A stretch of DNA of 64,000 bases from Faecalibacter macacae (GCF_003687725.1 NZ_RDOJ01000001.1:67196-131195), one strand, 5' to 3'. Counted from the first letter of the stretch, positions 1 through 9,069 are shown. The notes: generated from the letters alone by a model not told the origin. Translations and numbers: made by a program.

Positions 1-350
1 GCATGCATGTTTGGTAATCCTGGATCTCCCCAACCAACAATAGCCTCATCTGTAGTTACAACGTTTAAAGTAAACAATGAACGCGTAAACTGAGATGCTC
101 CTTCATCAACACCTATGATGTCTGGTTCACCTAAAATAGGGTCTCCAGCAGGTCCCTTAGTTCCTGTAATAGCTAAAGCAGCATATACTTTAGCTAATGC
201 TGATTTTGCTTGTGTAGCATCTGCGAATACATCATTTTCTGTGATAATATCCGGATCATTTGGCATTAAATCTAAATCATCGTGACAAGATGAAATTGAG
301 AATGCTAAAGCAGCTGCTAATAAATATTTTGTTAATTTAATTTTTTTCAT
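1..350 (-). CDS. susD: SusD/RagB-family outer membrane nutrient-binding lipoprotein, partial (3' end beyond window)
   Basis: Reading the minus strand from the ATG at 348-350 gives 116 codons without a stop, so the gene runs off the left edge. The start is a lipoprotein signal (MKKIKLTKYLLAAALAFSISSC) with the lipid-bearing Cys at residue 22. It is followed by HDDLD, an acidic stretch like the lipoprotein export signals that place Bacteroidota lipoproteins on the cell surface. The rest (LMPNDPDIITENDVFADATQAKSALAKVY and onward) is the typical SusD N-terminus. SusD proteins cap the SusC channel and bind glycan. It starts 11 bp after the susC stop, so the two are co-transcribed. Its substrate is inferred as maltodextrin from the neighbouring hydrolases. 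Confidence 0.93.
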   Translation of the reverse strand, partial: MKKIKLTKYLLAAALAFSISSCHDDLDLMPNDPDIITENDVFADATQAKSALAKVYAALAITGTKGPAGDPILGEPDIIGVDEGASQFTRSLFTLNVVTTDEAIVGWGDPGLPNMH

Positions 351-361
351 GACTTGTTTGA

Positions 362-3283
362 TTAGAATTTAACATTTAAACCAAATACAAATGTTCTTGG
401 ACGTGGGTAGAAATTGTTGTCAATTCCTCTAAAAATTTCTGGATCAATACCATCGTAGTTAGTAAATACTGCTACGTTTTGTACTGCTCCGTATAAACGA
501 ACATTCATTCCTTTAATAGGCTCATCTAAGTTGTATCCTAATGTAATATTATCGATACGTAAGAATGATGCATCTTGAATGTAGTGATCACTTAATAAGT
601 TTGTTTCTGTAATGTTTACAAATCCTGTTTGGTAGTAATCTCTGTGTACGTTAGATAAATAATTTTGTCCATTACCTGTAGCTTTACGGCTGTAACCTTT
701 AGCAGAAGCTACGTTATTGTATGCGTAGTTTCCGATGTTAGCACGTGCAGAAGCAGATAAGTCCCAGTTTTTGTAACGGAAATAAGTATTGAATCCCATC
801 GTTACATCAGCAAAAGGATCTTTGTGAATGTAGCGGTCATCATCATTAATGATACCGTCATTATTTAAATCTTCGTATGCTCCTTCGATCGCTTTACCGT
901 TAGCATCATAGATTTGTTTGTAAACAAAGAAACTAAATGGATCATGTCCTTCACGGTGAATTTGGATGTTGTTTCCTGTTCCACCATCAATATCTCCTGT
1001 CCTGTTATCTGTAGATAAATTCGTTATTTTATTATCGTTTAATGCAATGTTGTAACCAATTCTGAAATCTATATCTTGAGTTTTTACGATATCAGCATTA
1101 ATACTAAATTCAACTCCTTTATTCTCCATATCACCGATGTTTTTATCGATTTTATTTCCGAAGTTCGTAAAAGGATCTACGTAAACGTTTGCAATTAAAT
1201 CTTTTGTTTTCTTTTGGTATACATCAACAGAACCGTAGATTCTATTTTTGAATAAGGCGTAATCAATACCAATGTTTAAAGTTTCAGCAATTTCCCATTT
1301 CAAATCTGGGCTGATAGTTGCTGGGCGGTATGTTTGATAAAATTGACTACCAAATTGATAATATGCTGTTGATTGAGAAATATCGTAACGAGTCATGTAC
1401 TTGAAAGTTCCTAAACCATTTACGTTACCTACTTGTCCAAAACCTGCTCTTAATTTTAAATCGTTAACAACAGTAGAACCTTTTAAGAAGTCCTCATTTG
1501 TCATGTTCCAAGCAACTGCAACAGACGGGAAATAACCCCACTGATTACCTTCGGCAAATTTAGAAGAAGCATCAGCACGTAATGTACCTGTTACGATATA
1601 TTTGTTATCGAAATTGTAGTTAAAACGTCCGTAGTAAGATAATAAAGTATGATGATCTCTGTCAATAAATTCATACTCTGGGTTACCTTGCTCAAATAAC
1701 TCGCTATCGTATCTGTGTTTAAATTCGTTAAAGTATTGGTATCCGTAACCTGCAACAACGTTTAAGTTATGTAATCCAAAATCTTTACTGAATGTTAAAT
1801 AAGCATCTAATAACTTGTTATAGTTTTGGTTATCGTATCTGTAGTAAGAACCATCCCAAGTGTTTGATGAACTAGGCATATTAGCAGAAACAATATTTCT
1901 TCCATTAGCGTTAGAAATATCATATCCAACATTAACAGTTGCAGTAACTGATGGTAAGAAATGTAACTTATAATCCATTTTTGCATTACCTACGAAACGT
2001 CTAACTTCAGATGTGTCGTTTTGCTCATTTAATAAAGCAACAGGGTTAGAAGGTGCTAAATTGTGTTTTACTGCTCCATCCATCCATGTGTGGTAACCCC
2101 CGAAAACGTTTGCCCCAGAATAAATTGGTTGAGTTGGATCGTATTCTAAAGCAGCTCCAATTGCTCCACGATTCGCAAAAGTATTTTCGATATATGATCC
2201 ACGAGCATTTAATTCAAATTTTAAGTGGTCATCTAAGAATGAAGGTGATAACGCCATAGATGCAGTTGTTCTATTGATGTTATCTCCTTTTAAAATACCA
2301 TTTTGATCTGTGTTAGATAAAGAGAAACGAGATGGCATTTTTCCACCAATATTTCCCATAGCACTGAAACTGTGATCAAAACCTACAGCTTTCTTGTAAA
2401 TTTCTCTTTGCCAGTCCGTATTTGCATTTCCTAATCGAGCAATTTCATCTGCTGTACCAACTTGTTGAACTAACTGACGGAATTCATCACCGTTCATCAT
2501 ATCAACAAATTTTGTTGGAGTATATACAGATGTTGTAGCGTTATAGTTATATGTAAATTTACGTCCTTTTCCTTTTTTAGTTGTAATCATTACAACTCCA
2601 TTCGCTGCACGAGAACCATAGATAGCAGTAGCCGATGCATCTTTTAAGATTGTCATCGCTTCAATATCGTTAGGATTAATGAAATCTAATGGGTTACGAG
2701 AACCACCAATATTATTTTCTGCTAACGGAACGCCATCAACTACGTATAATGGTTGCGAATTTAATGATAATGAACTGTTTCCACGGATAATAATGTTTTG
2801 TCCATCTCCAGGTGCACCACCTGCAGAAGTTACAACAACACCTGAAATTTTTCCTGTAACTAACTCTTGTGCAGATGTAATAGAACCTTTGTTAAAGTCC
2901 TTTTCAGAAATTTGATTTACAGATCCTGTAATATCTTCTTTCTTAGCCGTACCATATCCAATTACAACAACTTCGTCAAGATTAGTTTCAGAAGATTTAT
3001 TTAATGAAAATTGAATTTGGTTTTGACCTGTATAAGTATATTCTTGGTCATCGTAACCAAAATAGCTGATTACAATGATATCGCCATCGTTTGCCTCTAT
3101 TGTAAAGCTTCCTTTATCATCAGCAACTACAGAATCTCCAGAAGTAATGTTTGTAACTTCTGCGCCACTTAAAGTGGTTTTTGTAGACTGATCTGTAACA
3201 GATCCTTTAACAATATTTTGTGCCATTAAAATGGCTGGGCATGAAAAAACTAAAGCGATAAGAGATTGCTTTAAAACTCTCAT
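362..3283 (-). CDS. susC: SusC/RagA-family TonB-dependent outer membrane transporter
   Basis: A 973-residue protein with a signal peptide (MRVLKQSLIALVFSCPAILMAQ), an N-terminal carboxypeptidase-regulatory-like beta-sandwich (about 24-95), the family's DEVVVIGYGTAKKEDITGSV stretch near residue 105, a TonB plug (about 115-235) and a C-terminal beta barrel ending in the aromatic FVFGLNVKF. SusC proteins form the TonB-driven channel for oligosaccharides bound by SusD. Length is normal for the family. It is transcribed divergently from the LacI-type regulator and leads into susD. With two GH97, three GH13 and a maltose phosphorylase nearby, the imported ligand is most probably malto-oligosaccharide; that is inference from context. 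Confidence 0.96.
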   Translation of the reverse strand: MRVLKQSLIALVFSCPAILMAQNIVKGSVTDQSTKTTLSGAEVTNITSGDSVVADDKGSFTIEANDGDIIVISYFGYDDQEYTYTGQNQIQFSLNKSSETNLDEVVVIGYGTAKKEDITGSVNQISEKDFNKGSITSAQELVTGKISGVVVTSAGGAPGDGQNIIIRGNSSLSLNSQPLYVVDGVPLAENNIGGSRNPLDFINPNDIEAMTILKDASATAIYGSRAANGVVMITTKKGKGRKFTYNYNATTSVYTPTKFVDMMNGDEFRQLVQQVGTADEIARLGNANTDWQREIYKKAVGFDHSFSAMGNIGGKMPSRFSLSNTDQNGILKGDNINRTTASMALSPSFLDDHLKFELNARGSYIENTFANRGAIGAALEYDPTQPIYSGANVFGGYHTWMDGAVKHNLAPSNPVALLNEQNDTSEVRRFVGNAKMDYKLHFLPSVTATVNVGYDISNANGRNIVSANMPSSSNTWDGSYYRYDNQNYNKLLDAYLTFSKDFGLHNLNVVAGYGYQYFNEFKHRYDSELFEQGNPEYEFIDRDHHTLLSYYGRFNYNFDNKYIVTGTLRADASSKFAEGNQWGYFPSVAVAWNMTNEDFLKGSTVVNDLKLRAGFGQVGNVNGLGTFKYMTRYDISQSTAYYQFGSQFYQTYRPATISPDLKWEIAETLNIGIDYALFKNRIYGSVDVYQKKTKDLIANVYVDPFTNFGNKIDKNIGDMENKGVEFSINADIVKTQDIDFRIGYNIALNDNKITNLSTDNRTGDIDGGTGNNIQIHREGHDPFSFFVYKQIYDANGKAIEGAYEDLNNDGIINDDDRYIHKDPFADVTMGFNTYFRYKNWDLSASARANIGNYAYNNVASAKGYSRKATGNGQNYLSNVHRDYYQTGFVNITETNLLSDHYIQDASFLRIDNITLGYNLDEPIKGMNVRLYGAVQNVAVFTNYDGIDPEIFRGIDNNFYPRPRTFVFGLNVKF

Positions 3284-3299
3284 ATGTTATTTGTTTTGT

Positions 3300-3326
3300 T
3301 TGTGTTATTTTTAAATTATATTTTTA
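3300..3326 (+). promoter_or_regulatory. Possible promoter for the LacI-type regulator, sharing a 15-mer with the MFS promoter region
   Basis: TTG at 3300-3302, 16 bp spacer, then TATTTTTA at 3319-3326, inside the 15-mer ATATTTTTACTTCTC (3318-3332). The same 15-mer with the same TTG spacing lies at 4588-4620 upstream of the MFS gene. The -7 part only loosely fits the Bacteroidota TAnnTTTG consensus and the spacing is short, so this is a tentative call. Confidence 0.3.
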
Positions 3327-3389
3327 CTTCTCGATACGAAATTAGTTATTTAAATCGTTAGTTGTGTAGCAGTTACACTAATTATATTA

Positions 3390-3405
3390 ACGAAATCGTT
3401 TTCGT
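3390..3405. promoter_or_regulatory. Candidate LacI-family operator between susC and its regulator
   Basis: ACGAAATCGTTTTCGT has 6-bp inverted arms (ACGAAA/TTTCGT) around a central CG, and the AAnCGnTT core typical of LacI-family operators. It lies in the 222-bp divergent gap, 107 bp before the susC start and 100 bp before the regulator start, so one bound dimer could affect both. A weaker AAaCGcTT core occurs at 4649-4656 before the MFS gene. Function is inferred from sequence form and position. Confidence 0.6.
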
Positions 3406-3505
3406 GTTAATAAAAAATTAAATTTTTAGTTAAGGAAACTTAAATTGCTAAACTTTATAGTTATTTAAGTTTATGTAGAATGAATCAAAGGGGAGGGGTA
3501 ATAAA

Positions 3506-4525
3506 ATGAAAAAAAATTTAACATTAAAACAAATTGCAAAGGAGTTAGAGGTTTCTGTTTCAACAGTTTCTAAAGCTTTAAAAAATAGTGAAGAAATTAG
3601 TGAGGCTACTCGTCAAAAAATACAAGCTTTTGCAAAATTGTATAACTACAAACCAAACAATATAGCCCTTAGTTTAAAGAATAGAAAGACGAAAACGATT
3701 GCGGTAATCATACCTGAGGTAGTGCATCATTTCTTTGCGATGGTAATCAGTGGAATAGAAAGTGTATCGAATCAAAAAGGATATAATGTTATTATCTGTA
3801 TGTCGAATGAGTCGTACGAAAGAGAAGTAATCAATATGGAGATGTTAGCTTCAGGAAGTATTGATGGTTTTATAATTTCGTTATCTAAAGAGTCGCAAGA
3901 AAAAAAGGATTATCACCATATTAAAGAGGTAATAAATCAAGGAATGCCTGTTGTGATGTTTGATCGTGTAACGCGCGAAGTTTATACAGATAAAGTAATC
4001 ATTGATGATGTACTTGCTACACAAGAAGCTATTCAGTTCTTTTTGAGTAAAGAACGAAAGAAAATTGCAATGATATCTACTCCAGATTATATCTCTGTTG
4101 GCCGTTTACGCACAGAAGGATATATCCGTACTTTAGAGCAAAATGATATTTCTGTAAACGAAGATTTAATTTTAAGAATAGAGGACGAAACTAAATTAAC
4201 AGAACAGTTAGAGAACTTATTCGATACACAAGATTTTAATGCACTTATGGCTGTAAACGAAATCTATGCCGTAGCAGCTTTAAAAGTAGCATTAAGAAGA
4301 GGAATTAAAGTTCCGGAAGAATTAAATATTATCGGATTTACAGATGGAATTATCTCTCAACATTCTACACCTGCAATATCTACAGTAAAACAAAATGCCT
4401 TTAAAATGGGTGAAATTTCTGCTAAACTTCTGATTGATAAATTGGAAGCTGATAATGAACATGAACATTACATAACAGAGGTTATTGGTACTGAATTATT
4501 ACACCGTGAAACTACATCGTTGTAG
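3506..4525 (+). CDS. LacI-family transcriptional regulator of the maltodextrin locus
   Basis: A 339-residue protein with an N-terminal LacI helix-turn-helix (residues 4-25; LTLKQIAKELEVSVSTVSKALK). A hinge with the conserved YKPNNIALSLKNRKTKTIAVIIPE follows, then a periplasmic-binding-protein-like sensor domain (about 60-335). It is a soluble cytoplasmic DNA-binding protein. It is divergent from susC and directly upstream of the MFS/phosphorylase genes, so it very likely senses maltose or a derivative and controls both arms. It is not a SusR-type two-domain membrane regulator as in Bacteroides thetaiotaomicron. The ATG is preceded by a GGGGAGGGG stretch (3490-3498), unusually purine-rich for a phylum that rarely uses Shine-Dalgarno sites. 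Confidence 0.93.
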   Translation: MKKNLTLKQIAKELEVSVSTVSKALKNSEEISEATRQKIQAFAKLYNYKPNNIALSLKNRKTKTIAVIIPEVVHHFFAMVISGIESVSNQKGYNVIICMSNESYEREVINMEMLASGSIDGFIISLSKESQEKKDYHHIKEVINQGMPVVMFDRVTREVYTDKVIIDDVLATQEAIQFFLSKERKKIAMISTPDYISVGRLRTEGYIRTLEQNDISVNEDLILRIEDETKLTEQLENLFDTQDFNALMAVNEIYAVAALKVALRRGIKVPEELNIIGFTDGIISQHSTPAISTVKQNAFKMGEISAKLLIDKLEADNEHEHYITEVIGTELLHRETTSL

Positions 4526-4538
4526 TGTAATTTTTTTT
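4511..4538 (+). terminator. Hairpin plus T-run overlapping the regulator stop codon
   Basis: ACTACA-tcgt-TGTAGT (4511-4526) followed after four bases by eight Ts (4531-4538). The stem includes the last codons and the TAG of the LacI-type gene. It probably ends that transcript, so the MFS gene needs its own promoter. Confidence 0.5.
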
Positions 4539-4587
4539 CGTTAAATAATTGATTGACTTGTATTAATCCCAAAAAAAAGTCTTAAAA

Positions 4588-4614
4588 TTGTAATCTAATC
4601 AAAACATATTTTTA
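4588..4614 (+). promoter_or_regulatory. Possible promoter of the MFS-pgmB-GH65 operon
   Basis: TTG at 4588-4590, 16-bp spacer, TATTTTTA at 4607-4614. It sits in the 15-mer ATATTTTTACTTCTC (4606-4620), repeated exactly at 3318-3332. The predicted transcript would contain the two competing hairpins at 4640-4686. Tentative, because the -7 element ends in A rather than G. Confidence 0.35.
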
Positions 4615-4639
4615 CTTCTCAACAATAAAATATAGTTTT

Positions 4640-4686
4640 GATAAGCTGAAACGCTTATCGTAAATAGTTAATTATAATTACGATAA
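4640..4686 (+). promoter_or_regulatory. Two mutually exclusive leader hairpins, one covering the MFS start codon
   Basis: Hairpin 1 pairs GATAAGC (4640-4646) with GCTTATC (4653-4659). Hairpin 2 pairs TTATCGTAA (4655-4663) with TTACGATAA (4678-4686), whose last base is the A of the MFS start codon. Bases 4655-4659 belong to both, so only one can form. Both stems are perfect. The arrangement could switch translation on or off, but the overlapping arms could equally be DNA-level protein sites. Confidence 0.4.
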
Positions 4687-6032
4687 TGGAAAAGCGTAGA
4701 CTAGGGTTCTGGGAAATCTGGAACTTAAGTTTTGGATATTTTGGTATTCAAATGGGATTTGCATTACAAAATGCAAACGCAAGTAGAATCCTCCAGACTT
4801 TTGGTGCTGATGTGCATCATTTGTCTTGGTTTTGGATTGTAGCTCCATTAATGGGTTTAATAGTACAACCTATTATTGGACATTTTTCTGATCAAACATG
4901 GGGACGATTTGGTCGCCGTAAACCATATTTCTTAGTAGGAGCAGTATTAGCAAGTTTAGGATTAATCTTAATGCCGCAAGCTGGTGCTTTCACTGCATTA
5001 CTTCCAGCACTTTGGATGGGAGCAGGTTTTTTAATGATAATGGACGCCTCGTTCAATATCGCGATGGAACCTTTCCGTGCCTTAGTTGCAGATGTTTTAC
5101 CTTCAGACCAACGTACTTTAGGATTCTCAATTCAGACTTCTTTAATTGGTTTCGGAGCCGTTTTAGGTTCTTGGTTACCTTACATTTTAAGTAATTGGAT
5201 TGGTGTTGAAAGCGTAGCTGCTGAAGGTCAAGTACCATTTCATTTAATATTTTCATTTATAATTGGAGCATTAATCTTAATTCTTTCTGTAATTATTACA
5301 GTTTCGACGACAAAAGAATATTCTCCTGAAGAATTAGAAGCTTTTGATCGTGCCGAAGGTAAAGAAATTGTAAAAGAGGATAAAGCATCTTTGTCTCAAA
5401 TTTTTTCTGATTTTGGAAATATGCCAACAACAATGAAACAGTTGGGATGGGTGCAATTCTTTACGTGGTTCGGATTATTTGGTATGTGGGTTTTTGCGAC
5501 TCCAGCAATCGCTCATCATATTTATAAATTACCATTAACTGACACATCTTCTGTAACTTATAATCAAGCTGGTGACTGGGTCGGAATCATTTTTGGGGTT
5601 TATAATGCAGTTTCTGCTGTATTTGCTTTCTTTTTACCGGCAATCGCATTAAAAATTGGAAGAAAAACAACTCACACTATTTCATTAATAGCAGGTGGTA
5701 TTGGTTTACTTTCTATTTATATTATTGATAATCCATATTTATTAATCCTTTCTATGATTGGTGTTGGTGTGGCTTGGGCAAGTATTTTAGCAATGCCTTA
5801 TGCAATGTTAGCAGGTTCTATTCCAGCCAAAAAGATGGGAGTTTATATGGGAATTTTCAATTTCTTTATCTGTATTCCTCAAATCATCAACTCGATTTTA
5901 GGAGGTCCAATTGTTAAATATATCTATGGTGGAAATCCAATTTACGCAATCATGATGAGTGGTGTTGCATTTATTATTGCAGCATTATTAGTTCAACGCG
6001 TACAAGATGATGAAAAACCAATCAAAGCATAA
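4686..6032 (+). CDS. MFS sugar transporter, probable maltose/alpha-glucoside symporter
   Basis: A 448-residue, highly hydrophobic protein with about 12 membrane segments. The major-facilitator loop signature appears as QTWGRFGRRKPYF near residues 74-86 after the second segment. The family resembles the GPH/SLC45 sugar-proton symporters common in Bacteroidota sugar loci. It should move maltose or small maltodextrins from periplasm to cytoplasm, where the downstream beta-phosphoglucomutase and GH65 phosphorylase act. The pgmB start lies 5 bp after its stop. Substrate is inferred from these neighbours. Confidence 0.9.
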   Translation: MEKRRLGFWEIWNLSFGYFGIQMGFALQNANASRILQTFGADVHHLSWFWIVAPLMGLIVQPIIGHFSDQTWGRFGRRKPYFLVGAVLASLGLILMPQAGAFTALLPALWMGAGFLMIMDASFNIAMEPFRALVADVLPSDQRTLGFSIQTSLIGFGAVLGSWLPYILSNWIGVESVAAEGQVPFHLIFSFIIGALILILSVIITVSTTKEYSPEELEAFDRAEGKEIVKEDKASLSQIFSDFGNMPTTMKQLGWVQFFTWFGLFGMWVFATPAIAHHIYKLPLTDTSSVTYNQAGDWVGIIFGVYNAVSAVFAFFLPAIALKIGRKTTHTISLIAGGIGLLSIYIIDNPYLLILSMIGVGVAWASILAMPYAMLAGSIPAKKMGVYMGIFNFFICIPQIINSILGGPIVKYIYGGNPIYAIMMSGVAFIIAALLVQRVQDDEKPIKA

Positions 6033-6037
6033 TTATT

Positions 6038-6694
6038 TTGAAAACGAAAGCATTTATTTTCGACTTAGACGGTGTTATTGTTGACACAGCAAAATACCAC
6101 TTTTTAGCTTGGCAAAAGTTAGCTGTATCTTTAGGAATTACTTTTACACACGAAGACAACGAGCAATTAAAAGGTGTTTCTCGTGTACGTTCTTTAGAGT
6201 TAATTTTAGGTTTAGGAAACGTAGAAGCTACTGAAGCGCAAAAAGAAGAATGGCTAGTTCAAAAGAACGAAGATTATTTAGGTTACATCAATAAAATGGA
6301 TGATTCTGAGATTCTTCCTGATGTCATGAAGGTTTTAAATTTCTTAAAAGAAAACAATCAACCAATTATTTTAGGATCTGCTTCTAAAAATGCACGTCCA
6401 ATTTTAGAGAAAGTAAACATCTTACATTATTTCGATGATATCGTGGATGGAAACGATGTTTCGAATGCAAAACCAGATCCAGAAGTATTTTTAGTCGGAG
6501 CAAAAAAAGCAAATCAGACTAATGAAAATTCAATTGTTTTTGAAGATTCAGTTGCTGGAGTTCAAGCTGCAAATGTTGCAGGTATGATAAGTGTAGGAAT
6601 TGGAGAAGCTTCTGTTTTAAACGAGGCTAAATACAATTTTAATGATTTCACTGAAATCTCAGAAGAATTCTTGTTAGAATTAATCAATCAATAA
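6038..6694 (+). CDS. pgmB: Beta-phosphoglucomutase (HAD superfamily)
   Basis: A 218-residue cytoplasmic HAD phosphatase-fold enzyme that converts beta-glucose 1-phosphate to glucose 6-phosphate. The nucleophile/acid-base pair is D9 and D11 in FDLDGVIVDT. Later motifs are GSASKNARPILE (loop with Ser/Lys) and FEDSVAGVQAA (metal-binding acidic pair). The start is a TTG at 6038. No ATG is available, and the catalytic Asp at residue 9 forces the start to be here. It begins 5 bp after the MFS stop and ends 28 bp before the GH65 gene, so it should be translationally coupled. It takes the product of maltose phosphorylase directly. Confidence 0.95.
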   Translation: MKTKAFIFDLDGVIVDTAKYHFLAWQKLAVSLGITFTHEDNEQLKGVSRVRSLELILGLGNVEATEAQKEEWLVQKNEDYLGYINKMDDSEILPDVMKVLNFLKENNQPIILGSASKNARPILEKVNILHYFDDIVDGNDVSNAKPDPEVFLVGAKKANQTNENSIVFEDSVAGVQAANVAGMISVGIGEASVLNEAKYNFNDFTEISEEFLLELINQ

Positions 6695-6722
6695 AACATT
6701 ACAAACAACATACAATTACAAA

Positions 6723-9017
6723 ATGAATCAAGATTATATCATCCCGAATGCGTGGTCAATTATCGAAGAAGGGTTTGAAAAAGATCGTGTAAAATCGTCT
6801 GAAAGTTTATTCTCTATCGGAAACGGGGCAATGGGGCAACGTGCAAATTTCGAAGAGTTTTATTCAGGAGATACTTTTCAAGGAAGTTACATAGCCGGAG
6901 TTTATTATCCAGACAAAACAAAAGTTGGATGGTGGAAAAACGGTTATCCAGAATATTTCGCTAAAGTATTAAATGCACCAGTTTGGATCGGAATCAACAT
7001 CGAAATTAACGGTGAACAATTCGATTTAAATACGTGTAAAGAAGTTAAAAACTTCCGTCGCGAATTAAATATGCAAGAAGGTTTATTGGATCGTTCATTT
7101 GTAGCGGTTTTACCTTCAGGATTAGAAATTGAAGTTTTTGTACGTCGTTTCTTAGCTGCTGATTTAGATGAATTAGGTGCAATTAAATACGACATTAAAC
7201 CATTAAATGGTGATGCAAATATTGTCTACAAACCATACGTTGATGCTCATGTAAAGAATGAAGATGCGAACTGGGAAGAAATTTTCTGGGAATCGATTGG
7301 TTCTGAAATCAAAGGTGAACAAGGTTTTGTACAAGCACGTACATTCAAAACTCATTTCAATGTCGTAACATATATGGAGAATGCAATTTTCATCAACGGT
7401 GAAAAGCAAGCGATTACTCCATCAGCAACAAAAACAGAATGGAAAGTTGAATTTACGTACGAAGTTAATGTAAAAGCAAACGAAACAGTAACAATCCAAA
7501 AATTTGGAGGTTACGTTGTTTCGACAAATCATAAAGCAAACGAATTAGTTACTGCTGCCGAAAATGTATTAGCACAAGCCAATGCTTTAGGTTATGAACA
7601 ATTGTTAACAAACCAAAAACAAGCTTGGGCACAAACTTGGGAAATGGCAGATATCACAATTGATGGTGACGTTAAAGCACAACAAGGAATTCGTTTTAAT
7701 ATCTTTCAATTAAACCAAACATATTCTGGTAAAGATGCTCGTTTAAACATCGGACCAAAAGGTTTCACAGGTGAGAAATACGGTGGATCTACTTACTGGG
7801 ATACTGAAGCATATTGTTTACCATTTTACATGGCGACGAAGAACCAGGAAGTTGCACGTAATTTATTAACATACCGATACAACCAATTAGATAAAGCGAT
7901 TGAAAATGCTGAGAAATTAGGATTTACGAATGGAGCGGCATTATATCCGATGGTTACTATGAACGGAGAAGAATGTCACAACGAATGGGAAATTACATTC
8001 GAGGAAATTCACCGTAATGCAGCCATTGCATTTGCTGTGTTTAATTACACTCGTTTTACAGGCGATGAGTCGTATATTCCTGAAGCTGGTTTAGAAGTGT
8101 TATTAGGAATTGCTCGTTTCTGGAAACAACGTGTAAACTGGTCTACAGATAAAAAACAATACGTGATGTTAGGTGTTACTGGTCCTAACGAATACGAAAA
8201 TAATGTAAACAACAACTTCCACTCAAACTATTGTGCACAATGGTGTATGAATTATTTGATTGAGCAAGCTGAAAATGTAAAAACAAATTATCCTGAGGAT
8301 TTCGCTCGTATCGCTGCTAAAACAAACATTACTGATGCTGAATTAGCAGAAATGAAAGAAGTAGCTGCGAATATCTATTTCCCATACAGCGAAGAGTTTG
8401 ATGTTTACTTACAACAAGACGGTTTCTTAGATAAGGATTTAACTCCTGTTTCTGAATTAGCGAAAGAAGAACGTCCAATTAACCAAAAATGGTCTTGGGA
8501 TAGAATTTTACGTTCGGCTTACATTAAACAAGCAGATACGTTACAAGCATTCTATTATTTTGAGGATGATTTCTCAAGAGAACAATTAGAAAAACATTTT
8601 GATTTCTACGAACCATTAACAGTTCACGAATCGTCTTTATCTCCTTGTGTGCATTCGATTCAAGCTGCTACATTAGGTCGTATGGAACAAGCATATACCT
8701 TCTATTTAAGAACTTCTCGTTTAGATTTAGATGATTACAACAAAGAAGTTCATGAAGGATTACACATCACATCTATGGCTGGTACTTGGATGTCGATTGT
8801 AGAAGGATTTGGTGGAATGCGCGTTAAAAACGATGCATTATATTTTGAACCTCGTTTACCAGAACAATGGGAAGGATTCTCGTTCAAAATTAATTTCCGT
8901 AACCAAATCTTAAAAGTCAATGTAAATAAAGGAGAAACTACTTTCGAACTGGAAGGAACTGAACCGTTAGAGGTTTATGTTTTCGACCAAAAAGTTGTAG
9001 TGCAGCCTTCTATTTAA
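6723..9017 (+). CDS. GH65 family maltose phosphorylase
   Basis: A 764-residue cytoplasmic protein without a signal peptide. It splits maltose with phosphate into glucose and beta-glucose 1-phosphate. The (alpha/alpha)6 catalytic region contains the general acid E490 in VTGPNEYENNVNNNF. Other GH65 motifs are GGSTYWDTEAYCLPF, ECHNEWEITFEEIHRNAAIAFA and WSWDRILRSAYIKQAD. Length matches characterised maltose phosphorylases. Adjacency to pgmB and the MFS transporter supports maltose. Trehalose or kojibiose phosphorylases belong to the same family and cannot be excluded from sequence alone, but the starch-degrading neighbours make them less likely. Confidence 0.93.
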   Translation: MNQDYIIPNAWSIIEEGFEKDRVKSSESLFSIGNGAMGQRANFEEFYSGDTFQGSYIAGVYYPDKTKVGWWKNGYPEYFAKVLNAPVWIGINIEINGEQFDLNTCKEVKNFRRELNMQEGLLDRSFVAVLPSGLEIEVFVRRFLAADLDELGAIKYDIKPLNGDANIVYKPYVDAHVKNEDANWEEIFWESIGSEIKGEQGFVQARTFKTHFNVVTYMENAIFINGEKQAITPSATKTEWKVEFTYEVNVKANETVTIQKFGGYVVSTNHKANELVTAAENVLAQANALGYEQLLTNQKQAWAQTWEMADITIDGDVKAQQGIRFNIFQLNQTYSGKDARLNIGPKGFTGEKYGGSTYWDTEAYCLPFYMATKNQEVARNLLTYRYNQLDKAIENAEKLGFTNGAALYPMVTMNGEECHNEWEITFEEIHRNAAIAFAVFNYTRFTGDESYIPEAGLEVLLGIARFWKQRVNWSTDKKQYVMLGVTGPNEYENNVNNNFHSNYCAQWCMNYLIEQAENVKTNYPEDFARIAAKTNITDAELAEMKEVAANIYFPYSEEFDVYLQQDGFLDKDLTPVSELAKEERPINQKWSWDRILRSAYIKQADTLQAFYYFEDDFSREQLEKHFDFYEPLTVHESSLSPCVHSIQAATLGRMEQAYTFYLRTSRLDLDDYNKEVHEGLHITSMAGTWMSIVEGFGGMRVKNDALYFEPRLPEQWEGFSFKINFRNQILKVNVNKGETTFELEGTEPLEVYVFDQKVVVQPSI

Positions 9018-9032
9018 TAAAGGGAAAAATAG

Positions 9033-9069
9033 AATACCTTGAAGGCTCTGGCTTTCGAGGTATTTTTTT
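9033..9069 (+). terminator. Terminator of the MFS-pgmB-GH65 operon
   Basis: AATACCTTGAA pairs with TTCGAGGTATT (one G-T wobble), followed by a seven-T run. It lies 16 bp after the maltose phosphorylase stop. Confidence 0.8.
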
